Positions 41,001-53,500 of a stretch of 64,000 nucleotides of DNA are shown here, piece after piece. The translations under genes and the position numbers were made by a program. Location: the NCBI GenBank assembly GCA_040954595.2, contig CM082595.2, forward strand, positions 6,076,001 to 6,140,000, written 5' to 3'. The notes under the pieces are model-generated. The model saw only the letters and a program-made list of their open reading frames with translations. It searched no databases and was not told the DNA's origin. Position 1 is the first letter of the stretch, and the number at the start of each line of letters is the position of its first letter. The stretch is from Balanoglossus misakiensis (taxonomy: Eukaryota > Hemichordata).

Positions 41001-44000
41001 CACTGAAATAGCGGATTAAGTATTAAGAATTTTGTGAAAAATAGATTCGAATATTAAATGTGCGGCTGAATAAGACTATCTCAATTCCGCTATCCGGAAC
41101 TGAGTTGGTAATTAAATATTCGCAGTTCATAAAATTTGAAACCCGTCGTGACACTACGAAAAAACATCGGTTCCCAACATTTTGTTACAAATGATGCCTT
41201 TTGCTACTTCTCTTGCGCCCCCAACTTTTAACAGCGTGTGATTGAACGATTTATAACTTCCACAACAGGCATTGAAATATATAATCCAATAACTAGTTTT
41301 AATGAATAATTCTACTTATGACGTTTGTGTTTTGAGTCATTGTCCATACAAAGTAGTAAGTTTGGACGCTATTGTATAAACGATATATTTCTGCAGCTTA
41401 ATCGCGAAGCATTCGTATTTCACCGAAATTTGCATGGGCTATAAACATAAACTATTAATCTTTCTCCCAGGCCCATAGACAAACATACACATAAATCAGA
41501 GTTGGTCAAATGAGTTATGTCTCCTTTGCAAACTATTATTTTTTATTCGAAGGCTACTGAAACAGATTTTCCAGTGTTTTTTTTCTATCACTGTGTACCT
41601 ACATGTGCAAGGAGACCTCTAATGCGATGAAAGCATAAGCGAAACCGAAACCGAACTGAGTGGGCGGAATCTTGGAAAAATGGAACAGAGGTTGGCGTTC
41701 GGACAGTGAAGATGATTGAACGACGCTGACGTAGTCACTACCCCTTTTATGAGATATTCCAACCGTCTAAATCAACAGTGCCAGCGCATCAGTGACAATG
41801 ACCTTCACAAAAGTTGCTTGTATGCGCGCGCGCTTCCTTTCCATACTTTGACATAGTCATGACCACAAGAAAACGGGTAGAATAGATATGCCTTTGATAT
41901 TATAGTTGTGTCTGCTTCTAATCAGAATTTGTGATGCCGTTCTGTCCATTTAAACGCCTGAATCTCGGTCACCAGATCTTAATAACAAACTGTATTATCA
42001 GATCATAATCACAAGCGGTGCTATCTTTTTGGTGTTATTTTCTCATTCGCATAATTAACGTTTTATCGTATGCGCTGGAACAAGAATGCGATTTGCATAA
42101 CTTTTGCTTCATAGTAAAATGATTCTCACCAAGAGATGCTTATCTGTTTGATATTATACTTGAATGTAAAAGGAAGGAAGGGGATATGCCATGGTTGCGG
42201 TATACCTCAACCAAAGACACGTACATTAAGTTGGTCCTGTCCACATGCGAAGTGACAACAGACCTTGTGTTGAAAAGGTATTAGCATAACAAACATTCAG
42301 ACGGACGGACGATACAGATTTGCAAACTAAAAATGGAAAAACTAAAATTTGCTACAAGGTGACCATCTGTGGAAGAGGTCTGCCTGTCGACATACAATGT
42401 ATCCGTTTCCCTAACTCATGAAACCGGGACATCCTGTGAAATCACATTTACCACTTGTAAACAACAGAAACTACCAGAGCTTGTCCATTGGACGTGAAGG
42501 ACGGGCAGGTTTCTGTGACACACATATGTATTTATCATTGATTGTAAGGCATGATAAGATAGGCGCTTTTACACACATAATGAAAAGCCCCAATTGTTAC
42601 AATTTGAGTGGGATGTAGCTGTATTTCGGAGAAACGCACTTCAAATTGATTAAAATGTAACAAGTACTGCACCCACCAGCCGAATGAAAGCGCGTTTCTT
42701 ATCATGGCTGGCTAAAACTGGTAACAACGTCAAATTCAAATACAGTTCAGTCGTACTTCACGTTCAAACGTCGACCTGCAATACGTTCTGTAGTATAGTA
42801 GGGCCGTGGCTTTCACCAACGCCGCCATCAACGCGACAAGCCGCGCAGAACCATCTGGTATGAGCGAAGAACACTCTTCAGCCCCACCCTAACCACAGTA
42901 ATATAGATGAACTCGATACACAGCAATACCAAGGGGTCGCGAATATTGGTGTCATAGTTGAAAAGTCAGACGCGGATTTGGTAACCGGGTGTTGTGCGCT
43001 TTGGGGTCACGTGACGTCCATCGACCAATGATAGCTTCGTTCCTCGTTAGTATATCGGTAAGTTTATATTTGTCGTCGTGGAGAAAAACGGTACAAATAG
43101 TTTTGCCGTTGAAATTGAATGGAATGGCGCCAAATCAATTTAAGGTTGACTCCATTAACTTCACACACAGGAGGGGACCCAGGTGGTCACGCATGACAAA
43201 CCGATGACTTCAACAGTTACCATGGCGATGAGATGACCCGGCTGTCTGACGTATGAGGTAATGACTGTGTCGTCCTCACTATGAATGATGTGGTTAATGG
43301 TGTTGACCGGGTCGCCGTGCGTGGTAGTGTCGCCCACCATTTTGCTGTTGCTTCGTTGCAGGCTAAAATTCGCCTCAGTGACCATCGTACATGTACCTGT
43401 ATGCAATGCCATGAAAACCAGGATTTGTATTTGTAAAGCTAGGAATTTCCTTTCTTATTCCGACTTCTGAGAAATCAATCTTCTGGGGTTATGAGACGAA
43501 GTCGTGTTGCTCGATTTTGCCATTTCCGCGGTAGATGGCGCTGTGCATCGGTTCACATCCACCCTCCACCTAATGAACACACTTGATATTGACGTCATAC
43601 GCGTAATGCTCAGTGTGTCGGCTGTTTTCGCTGACGTAAACCAAGTGTCCATCAACGTTACACACAATTCAGTCCGAATTTCTGAATCACCGATTTCGTC
43701 GGTTGTCTAAAATCATGTTGTCACATCTTTCAGATTTCTTTCTTTGGGTGCAGAACGGCATAGCTAGGTGTAAGATGTTAAACGTAGCTAACCTTGTGTT
43801 CGCCAAATGTCGGGGTCACGTCCGGCAACATGGTGTAAGATGTTCCATTTTATTACGTTTTTCGCGTCAGACAATGTTTACACACGCGTATGCCACGTCG
43901 TGATAGATCAATAGTATAAAAATGAATATTGATAATGTCAAGTGTTTAAAATATAAAAGTTACTAAATATTTATATAAATATAACTAGATATTGCTGAAG

Positions 44001-44238
44001 TGGGACTACAACTATAGTATTAGTTACGACTATTGTCGAAGATGCCTTGATTAATATGTGTCTATGGTAGAGTGTTAGCGCAAATGATAGCACATTCTCT
44101 ACACTACAATTAAGGACAAAATGCCCATTATTTTTCCAGAGATATTTAACTGGTGGAAGATCATATTATAGTAGATAGGTAGAAGTTTGTAAATAGGCTC
44201 TCTGTCAGCAACAAGGCAAGCTGTAACTGGTCCAACAC

Positions 44239-44408
44239 TAGACTCTCTCACAGCCCCTCTCGTCGTCCATGCAGGCTTATGGTCTGATTGCATGTGTGCC
44301 CGGCGAGAGGTTCGCTACACAACACCATATGGGCTTCTCTTCAGCTAAACGGTTGAGGGCGCGTCAGCGAAGAGCCTTGTAGCGAACCGTGGGCTGTGAG
44401 AGAGTCTA
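44239..44408. mobile_element. 170-bp MITE with 18-bp terminal inverted repeats and 9-bp target duplication
   Basis: The left end TAGACTCTCTCACAGCCC (44239-44256) is the exact reverse complement of the right end (44391-44408). Both sides are flanked by the direct repeat GTCCAACAC (44230-44238 and 44409-44417), as expected for a target-site duplication. Inside, AGGTTCGCTACA and TGTAGCGAACC form a second inverted pair next to the right end, so the element can fold into a long hairpin. There is no coding capacity, so it must have been moved by a transposase from elsewhere. A 9-bp duplication is typical of Mutator-like elements, but the family is not established. It lies about 140 bases 3' of the channel gene stop codon. 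Confidence 0.85.
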
Positions 44409-44548
44409 GTCCAACACTTGATTCCAGCTGTGCCGGTGTTGCTGTGGTTGACCGGGCGAATGTGTGGGCGCGTTTTTCCAACCCGTGTAAACGCACAACA
44501 TTCTTTCCCAATTAGGATAATTAATGAGACCAGCTGATTTAATTTATA

Positions 44549-47500
44549 CTAAAGCTTTGTTTCAATCGTGTCCTGGTCCGCCACATCCTCCAGACTCCCG
44601 TTGGCCAAGTGGTTGGCCTGTTTCTCCTGGTCACTTTGGACCCCATCGGCCTTCGGTGGTTCGCCAGTTTCCCCCTTGGGACCGCAGCACACGTAGCCGA
44701 GAACAACAAGCAACAGGGCGAGTGACATCCAAGTAGCCACGTACAGCCCGACTTCCGACAGTAACTTAGCCAACTGCAGGAGAATAACAGTGGACACAAT
44801 TCAAGACTGAAAGTACGCCCTCGTGCGTGGAATTATTGTGTCACTATTTCCGCCACCATTGACATGTGTACACCATTACTATTCTACATTCCCATTAAGG
44901 TATACCTTCACCTATCAACACTTAGCCACAGTTATCACGGAAAACTGCGGTCTAACCAATCACAGATTTTTGCGGAGTGGTCACGCGAAAACGTGTTACC
45001 ACTATGTGGGTCTTCCAACGACTTTTACGATTAATACGGCGATGATTTACTTTGAATGTTTTTTAACGTTGATACTCTTACTTAAATTAAAAGGATGGCA
45101 CGTTTTAAAAATGTTGTCTTTATATGGATATTTCAAGATATGTTTTCAGGTATGGCGGCTAAGACGCAGTCATGTGTTTTCCTATTAAGGTTGTTCACGC
45201 ATTAGTTTGCCCCCATGAGACTAGGCCAGCATGATGTATTGCTTGAATACCCACTTCTGCCAGTAAAGATTTGCACATAACTCAAAGAAGTGATTTTACA
45301 ATCAGTTATACGCAATTTTGAGATACAAGGTTGAGATGACTTCTCACTTACCGTGTACACCGGTATTTCTTCGATTTTCTGTTCCGTGAAATCGCGGAAG
45401 TACACTTCAAGGGACACAAGATTGTTCCTGTCAACAAACAAACAAAACAAAGTAAGACAAATGAACGGCATGTACACAGCAATCATTTGAAGAGTACAAT
45501 GATACAGCAATGATTCTGAGAAAATGCCATTGTGTCAGTAAAAGTCCAAACAGATATGATTATCATTGATATTATTATATGGTTAGCGCATACACCACAC
45601 ATCTATAAACTTTCTCAGTTGAGTCTTGAAACTGACAAAATCGATGAGTCATACATACCGAACACTCATCTCGTCAGACAGTGTCCATGTCTTGTCATTG
45701 GAGTAGTGCAATGAGTTCAGCAAGTGGGGAATGTATACAGGAGACGGCCAAGTAGTTTGTGTGGTTGATATTCTGTACTGAGTCTCACTGTAATTTAATT
45801 ACAAGTAAAAAGTTGGAGTAGCATGGATGTACCTATACAAACTTAAAGTACCTTAAGTGGCCTCGGGGTTTACAAAAATTAAAAACACATTAAACGAGAT
45901 CACAACAGATATTGTGTTTACCTGCAAGGTGGAGGGCAATGGCACTGTAAAATTCCCACTGCAGAAAAGTGCAACATCATCTGTCGACACATATCTGTCA
46001 AGAAGACAAAAATTGAATGTTACTTGTTAGATCGACTGACTCGCCTTCATTACGAGAGATTGGAAAAGCATAGGGCAAACGAGCAATTACTTCGCATCTT
46101 TTTCGGTCGAACGACCGAGTAGACTTGTCTATTTGCTGCCGCATTTGGCTATTCCCCTCTCCCTATATGTATTGGAAATTTTACCTCGACTGATTTGCAG
46201 CGTTCATGAAAAGGATTGTGTCAATTTGTCATCCAGTTGCGGTTGGCACACGAGCGAATTTAAATCAATGGACAATCACATACTGAGAATCAGACTCACC
46301 TTGTGTGTGATTGCTTCTGTCGCACGTCATAGTAGTATTATGGTCTGCCAAGGCATCGACACACCCACAATAATCTCGTAGATGTCTTCTCAAACACATC
46401 ACTTCACAATCCTAAAATATGAACAAATAATATGACGTGTACTTGACCAAAACATTTTGTGTTCTTGTTTTATCTTGTCGTCTCTGTGACGTAGGTGTTT
46501 CTTATTCAACTGTAGTAGTTACTATTTCTGGTATAACCATTTTGTGTTCTTGTTTTATCTTGTCGTCTCTGTGACGTAGGTGTTTCTTATTCAACTGTAG
46601 TAGTTACTATTTCTGGTATAACCCATTACTGGATAAAAAACAATAATAGGTGCTATAATGTTTGTAATAATTCTCGACAATGTTATTAACATAATTGGAA
46701 TGGAACACTATACATTAACAACAACCGGGCAAGTGTCGGAGAAAAAGAAAGATATTTCTACCTTGGTGCTTTCTGATGAGCATGCGCCAAACGGTTCTTC
46801 CAGCCGAGCTATTGTCATCTGTTGATGAAAAGTTATATTTAAGACACAGTTACCACCTGTGCCAGCACAGCTAATGAGGATTGCAAACTATAGCTGAAGT
46901 GTTACAAAGGCAATGTACAGATAAAAGATACATGTACGTGTATTATAATCATTACTCAACTATAACGTTCTTGCAAGTTAAAGGTAACCGACCAAACATA
47001 CATGTACTGCTGAGTATTTCCACCTCTTAGACAGCAATTGATTATAAAAACCCGAAGCAAAACTATTTCGCATTCATCTGCTTGTAATTTCCATGCTTGT
47101 GTAGTTTGTATTCCTCACACAGTAGCCAAAGCAATCTGGATTAAGAACCTGATCTTACCCTTTCCATGGAAGCCGATGTCAGCATTCCCGGTGAAGCGTA
47201 GAATCCGTCTTTGTCGGGAAAAGGCTTCACTGCTCGATCGTGGATTAATACTTTGAACCCCGTCTGACTCCCAGATATCCCTGTGTATTCGTGCAGCTCT
47301 GCCGACAACGTGAGTTTTAATCCTGCAATGATGTAAACCGTGGTTGTTAATGGCAATGGAGTTATAAACTAAAAACGTATTACATGTATCATGATTGTGA
47401 TACTTGGATAAACGTGATAGTATTAGACAACGATGGAGTCTGATCTTCAGGTGAACGAACTTTCACAATCGCACACGCAGTGCACCAAAAACATGGTCGC

Positions 47501-50500
47501 CAAATGTCTGTCTTTTCGCTGGTCAGCAGTAACTCGTTGATTGAAAAGGGAACTTCGATCCCGGTTATTTCTTTGGCTACGCTGTTTTTGTTTTTAAGAT
47601 TATTTTGCGTTATTTTATTTAAAAAAAATAGTGAGTTAGTTTAGTGGAATCCGCGAAAATGTACTAAGTAAGACGATGATTCGTGTGAATATAAATATGT
47701 TAGGACTGGGTACGGCGACATCGTTACATTGACTCACCATGTTCGGGCCCAGGCTTTCTCGCGGTCCTCTTGGTAACTGCACTCTCGTCGTTGAAAGTGA
47801 AACAATTGCCGAACTTTTCATGTTGAAACATTTCAAAATCCCTGCGGGTGAGAACAAATAATAACACGACATAAAAGTTACAGAACGTGTCACCCTCTCG
47901 TGCGCCTAATACCAGAAAATTTTGTCGTTTCCCATTCTCGTGCGGGGCATGATGCCGAAATAGTTATTAACTTTAAGGCGCTTACTCAGCTCCGCACGTC
48001 ATGCCGCCATAGCTGCATTCAAAAATGAAGTCCTCTGCTTGGTGTCCCAGATCACGCATCTCGTCTGCAGTAATCGCCAGCGCAGCCCTGACGTCATCGA
48101 ACGTTGGGGAGGCACTCGCCAGCAGCAGCGGAATCAAAGATGGCGGATCACCAGTTAACATCGACGCCAATACATTTGGCTTGTAAACATTTTCTCTGAA
48201 GTTCTCATAATACCGCCCGGTTCTGGTGACGTTGTGGTACGGCAGCGTCCAGTTCCCAACAAAGAGATCCAAAGTTGCATTTCCTGTGAAACAAAACAAT
48301 TATATGTAAGTCATGTTAATCAGATTTAGACAGACAGAGACAGCACAGTCGGCCATGACAATAAACACAATGTTCTTACCAGTCTGCATGGGATAATCGC
48401 AACCTTCCTCATCCAAGCCATTCGGACACTGTTTTATTCTATCACAAACAAAATATCCCGGGATGCAGTTCGTCTCCTCTGCATCACCACTGCACTGAAA
48501 GGTATCGTTCCCACAATCTAAAACGAAGAAACAAATTTAAATGTCTGGAGTAAGTTTGCGGAAGATTGGTGGTGACGAACTAAATAATTTCATTAGAAAA
48601 CGACGTTATACAGGTTTATATAGAAATGGACCAAACAACTCTAAAACTTACAATACATTACAATATAAAGACAACAGTGACATGTTGATTATTCTCTCAG
48701 CTGAGCAATCAGAACTAATATATGTCATGTTATTGTTTTCAGCAACTGTTATTATGGGGAGTAAAACCGGGACAGCGTTAATATTTTATGATGATATATT
48801 GCAAATACATGTACCTGTTAAATAAGTACAGTTCTCTTCATCTGAAAAGTCGCCACAGTGATCGATGTAGTCGCAAACGAGTAATGAAGATATGCATTTC
48901 GAGTTGTTGCATACGAATGTGTCTTCGCCACAGAATGTGTTGTCATCAGGTACAGGCCCTGGAAATGAACGCGTTAGAAATTCATGAATCAGGTAAATGT
49001 AAAAAAACTCAGGGTATGCAACAGTATGGAAAATATTAATCTTTGAACAACATATTCCCCTTCCGTACAAATGATTTATCAATCCAAATACTAGTTTGTA
49101 AAAAAAGACGTGATTAGGATATTGAAAGTCTTGTCTCATGTTCCAATAATTTGTGTTGTCGCTCAGCCGTGACTTTTTTCTCTCTAAAGATACGCACTTG
49201 CCATGATAGACCCGTCGAGTCAGTCTAAATGCCTGAACGCACCAGTAGTCCCGTTGTTTTAATAGTGTATCGTTAGTAACTTCTCACCTCCAGTTCTGGA
49301 ACAGTTCCGCTCGTCTGCGCCGTTCCCGCAATCATCCACCCCATCGCACGCCATATACGACTTGACACATTCCGCCGCGTGCTCGTCACAGGAAACGTCC
49401 CCATGGAAACAAGGCCCTGCATTTCGATCAAAGAAAAAAAACCGTTGCATACAGCCTTTGTCGGTGAATTCTATCTCACATTGCAGCAACAGCGACTGGC
49501 GATCCCTTGTTCACTGACACAGCTAGGTTGACTCGCGTGGAATACGAATAACCGCATTTCACGTTACAGTAATTAATACATGGTTTATTCCCAAAATAGA
49601 TGCCATTTTACCCTGTACCGTTGGGTTCGAGTTTTATGAAAGCTGACACTGATGTTAGCGACTTTGGCATCCGAAGCAGAATTCGAACCATCTATTTTCA
49701 GACCTAGCTATAACGGAACGACTTCTCAGTTCAATAGCTAGGTTGCAAGTTTTTTGTTTGTTTGTTTAGACTGCTAGTTGGTGACGCACTTCAAGTCTGC
49801 ATTCTTCCCATGTCGCAGTGAAAATAACGTGTGTCATAAACACGTGCATACAATACAGCATGTTGGTCGGATCGTTGCAGTCTGAATATACGACTGACAG
49901 AGAGACGGACTCTCATGTACAGACATGTACATACCGGGTGTGTCACCACGATATAAAAAATCGTTGCGTTGTGAGTGCATAATCTGGCCCCCGATTAATG
50001 TGGTATACCTTTTTAAAGAAAATGGCATTTGACTCACTAGTTTGAACATACCGCATTGACATTAAAACTGAACTCATATTGTTAACATTTAAATGTCGCA
50101 TGAGAGTCCGAGATGAATTATGCAAGAATGCCACACTGCACTCTTGCAAGGTCCAACTCTGGAAAGGAGGTACAAATTTACTTGGCGTTTAATACTACCC
50201 GCAGTTTGTTTGGAAAAGCGGTGTGTACTCACCGATATATGGCATCAAATTCGACAACCCGCCCGGCCTGTCCAACAGCAACAAGTCCCTGTATCGACTC
50301 GCCTCCATCGCCGACTTCCGGAATCTGTTGGTGTTGCACAGGGTTACCGCTGGAAACGGCACCTTCGCCGGCGTAACCATGGCGACGTGGACAGTCACGG
50401 GATATTCTAAATACCTGGGTATGTAGTAGGCGAGGCTTATCCCCACGGCCAGACCCACGCCGAAGAGACACACTGTCCAAAGCGCTCGGAACGCTTTGTG

Positions 50501-50530
50501 AAAACGACTGAATTCACTCTCGGTCGCCAT
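44549..50530 (-). CDS. DEG/ENaC/ASIC-type sodium channel with three LDLa modules
   Basis: Thirteen exons in transcript order: 50233-50530, 49288-49416, 48815-48958, 48380-48517, 47986-48283, 47738-47841, 47159-47322, 46762-46818, 46300-46411, 45922-45994, 45659-45787, 45352-45427, 44549-44773. They give 1947 bases, 648 residues, with consistent phases. The family forms trimeric amiloride-sensitive Na+ channels at the plasma membrane. Visible in order: TM1 (about residues 15-40), the post-TM1 signature PFPAVTLCNTNRFR, three LDLa repeats (100-236), FIFECSYGGMTCG, FGNCFTFN, EYTGISGSQTGFKVLIHD, CLRRHLRDYCGC, CHCPPPC, YRISTTQTTWPS, NLVSLEVYFRDF and TM2 (about 580-600). The cytosolic tail is about 45 residues with no PY motif. 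The start follows an in-frame TAG with no other Met between. The N-terminus is very short and lacks the His-Gly gating motif, and the usual GAS-type selectivity tripeptide in TM2 aligns with SLA. Ligand and gating are unknown. Confidence 0.94.
44895..45010. repeat. Copy A of a dispersed TTAA-flanked repeat (intron 12 of the channel gene)
   Basis: Starts TTAAGGTATACCTTCACC. Its middle (TTAGCCACAGTTATCACGG, then CTAACCAATCACAGATTTTT, then CACGCGAAAA) aligns with copy B at 61935-62121 in the same order. The right boundary is not clear. Confidence 0.55.
46453..46622. repeat. Perfect 85-bp tandem duplication in the channel intron between exons 8 and 9
   Basis: The 85-base unit beginning CATTTTGTGTTCTTGTTTTA and ending CTGGTATAAC occurs twice in direct succession with no difference seen, implying a very recent duplication or an assembly artefact. 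Confidence 0.93.
48380..49416 (-). other. LDL-receptor class A cassette: three phase 1-1 exons of the channel gene
   Basis: Exons 49288-49416 (43 codons), 48815-48958 (48 codons) and 48380-48517 (46 codons) each encode one LDLa repeat with six Cys. The first ends CDGVDDCGNGADERNC and the second CDYIDHCGDFSDEENC, both with the calcium-cage acidic residues. The third (CDRIKQCPNGLDEEGC) lacks some of the acidic ligands and may bind calcium weakly. All three exons begin and end in phase 1, the classic arrangement for exon shuffling. Confidence 0.93.
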
Positions 50531-53500
50531 CTTTGAAAATATGCAAAAACTGAAGACGTCTTCACACTCGCGAAGCTATCTTCCGCTCCCAGGATACATA
50601 AACATCATCCAAGTAGACCGAACTCGCTCGCTTCGGATTGGCGACGGCGATGCCAACTCTGCAAAATAGAATCGTTTGTGTACATGTTGGTTTGATTTAT
50701 GTGACAGGAACAGTTTCCAGCGTTTGCCCATAATTCATACAATATTGTCAGAAAGGTAAAGGGTCATGAAATGGTGCTAGTAATTACGGTGGTATGCGGA
50801 GTTCGCTCTTGGGGGTTCAAATATGCTCGCTTGCGACTCTGTATTCCGTTATATTTGCCGGAGCGTTTAACACTCCATAAGCTGCAACCTTCATCTATTT
50901 TTCAGTGGTCTGTTTTTACTGCGGTTTCTTATTCGCGTCTCAAAAGTACGACGAAGTACCCAGTGTACAAAGCTGATGGGCACACTAAAAATATGTGTGT
51001 TGTGTCATCATTGTAATCGTTGAAGGTTGACTGTGGAAGTCTGGACATTAACTCATTTATCATCGATAATAATGATTTTTGCTCGTACAATGTATGCGTG
51101 ATCGACTGAAAAAAACAACATCATCTCGGCTGTTTGCACATCCTACTACAAGCCTGTTTATTCCGCGTCAGTCCGCTTCCAACAAAACTTAAAAACCAGT
51201 TAAGATATTCAAGACAACGACAGGGTACTCCGTATAGATTTATAAGGCACATTACATAAACTTATCCAACCTGCTTCCACCCCCTAACGTAATCTCATGG
51301 GATCAGTAAGGTTTCCATAGATACAAGTTCGCCTTCTATCCAGGCACACAATATAAAACGACCAGAATCCCTCTACGGTTTGAAACAATTGTACATACAC
51401 ATGCAATCACAATGACATGCATTTGTGCAATGTTTGAAAGAAAGTTGTGACTGTATAAAAGAGTCAGTGAAAGGATGACGTCGCTGTTGGCATTGACAAC
51501 GGGACCTACCGCGACAGATCAGCAGCAGGATGACACCGCATACTCGAAATTCGATTAAATTAGATAAATATTAAGAACACATGTCACATCAATATTATAT
51601 GAGTAATTACACGGTACACGTGTTTATGTAATCAACTCGAAAATATAAATAAATCGGCGGCTGATTTCTAAGAACCGAATTAAGCTTGAGTGTGACATAT
51701 TGGCCCGATTGCATTTCACTCGGTTATATAGAATGTTGATTCTCTTTCTCTTAAGACGTTGCACCAACCTCATCGGGGTAATTAACCCATATGAACTGAA
51801 GGCGAATGCCAATGTCTACTGAATGCATCTTCTTGCGCAAAAAAAGAGATCACTCGGGTTTTGCGTTAATGGCCGTCAATTCGCCGGGTAGCAATAAATT
51901 TGAAGATGCCCTCACATGCCATAACGACTGTGTGTTAACTGTACACTTATCGCTAGTCTCAAGTGAAGAAACATGCGCTCACTTTGAGTGCTGGCCAATA
52001 TGTGGTCAATATGCCTTCCCTTCCACCATATGGCGAAAATGTGTCACACACTTCCCCGTGGCACAGTCTGTAGGATGCACATCGTGTTGAAGTCAAAACA
52101 TACCGACCTGGTACTTCACAGAAGACGCTTAGCTCCACTTCGACTATCTTACCCTCCGTGACCTTTCCGGGCTGTTACAGAGAGTATGACGGTGTTCAGT
52201 ACTATTCTAGATCAGATGTCGGTGGTGGATTGAAAACAACGAGATCACGTGCTGTCCCAAGCAAGGCCAGGGGAGCCCGCTTTGTTTATAGAAATCTGGG
52301 GCTTAGCGGAATGTGTTGTGGGTAGACAATGTTTTGCTTCCAGGCACTGGTGTTGAAAACATACGAGGATTTTGAACGTTAGGAAGGGACAACAATGTGG
52401 AGATATACTGGGTCAATCCATGCAGGTCTGCACAAAAAGCTGTGTTATTCCTTAAACTCCTACTTTGTAAACTTTAATCATCGGTTCTTACAATTAATAT
52501 ACTAGTATAGACTGTAAGAACCGACGATCATTATTTTCCGGTTTGGAAGGACTAGTATATAAAATTCAATAATAATTTGTGTAGAAGTATCGACCTGCTC
52601 TGCGCCTGCGCTCGGCCCTATTGTCAACAACTGTTGAAATGAATATTGTCCTTGTGGGATTACCGTGCATGCAAGCTTTTTGTTCGAACTGTGTCTTGAA
52701 AGAAGGTTTAAAGCACTTTCGCGTTGTGCTCGAACAATGGGCTGTTCATTGACGTCATAATTAAACTGGGACGAGGGGTTCTCACTCAACACCACGAACA
52801 AGGCGGTAGGCGCTACTTCCATAGTACAAGCACTCCTTCTAAGCTACCAAATCAATCTTTCTGAATGGAAAGTCCGCTCGGCCTCTGATAATGGAAATAA
52901 CACAACACGTTTTGTCGTCCTTTGTACAAAACAGTCATCCTGGGTTAGTGTGAATTGGTCAGTTGATTGGCCTACTATAAAAATAACGTCTGGGATTTAG
53001 CTTTGTTTTGTGTCTACATTTACATGTACCAAGATATGCAGGTGCTTGTAACAATACAGTCTGCTTACGTCTGTACGTTATTGTGTGTTATGCAATTACT
53101 CGTACAATTCACATGAATTTGTTCAATCAATATAAATAATTCGATAATCCGTGACTACGTCAGTCTCAAAAATATGAAAAAAGTACGGGTAGTGTATTTC
53201 AGCGAACTTCTGGTACCTGGTCTGTCCGTGGATGTACCAGAAGTAAATCCATGTTCTATTAGACAGCACACATTTAATCTGTACATGTCAACATAACTTG
53301 GTACATATACACACATATATACCAACATAGTACATGTATAACTATGCTGTATCTCCCGCGAGTCTGAAGTCGCTTTTGTAAAACGACCGGAACAAATTAT
53401 ACGAACGGATATTTAATACATTATCCGGGAAATAATTGGTCTAATTATGTTTACTTGGTTATACATGCACTGTTGCAGGCATGTAATATGGACCGCGGAC

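Larger units (their letters stand above)
32778..44238. other. 11.5-kb mostly non-coding interval
   Basis: No multi-exon gene could be built. The most protein-like stretch is the orphan frame at 36046-36297 (minus). A second coding-like stretch on the minus strand, about 43219-43392, sits between a TTGCATACAG acceptor-like string and a GCCATG|GTAACT donor-like string and encodes an unrecognised sequence. Other contents are imperfect CAC/CAA repeats (36880-36970), an ATTC/GTAT microsatellite (37975-38060), a C-tract plus CA run near 34021-34048, a short CATA tract near 35615-35652 and CRE octamers at 33472, 38211 and 43590. Confidence 0.5.

Noticed and set aside
43161-43412. Coding-like minus-strand frame with possible acceptor and donor
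   Set aside because: Overlapping frames on the other strand are similarly open, no domain is recognisable and no partner exon was found, so it was not listed as a gene.
49670-49745. tRNA-like B-box (GGTTCGAATTC on the minus strand) with a nearby 10-bp inverted pair ACCTAGCTAT/ATAGCTAGGT
   Set aside because: No acceptor stem, D-arm or anticodon arm could be folded around it. It may be a decayed SINE-like fragment but cannot be supported.
52502-52822. 106-codon minus-strand frame
   Set aside because: No recognisable family, no signal peptide, and the 3' half runs through the AT-rich inverted-repeat region; it was treated as chance.
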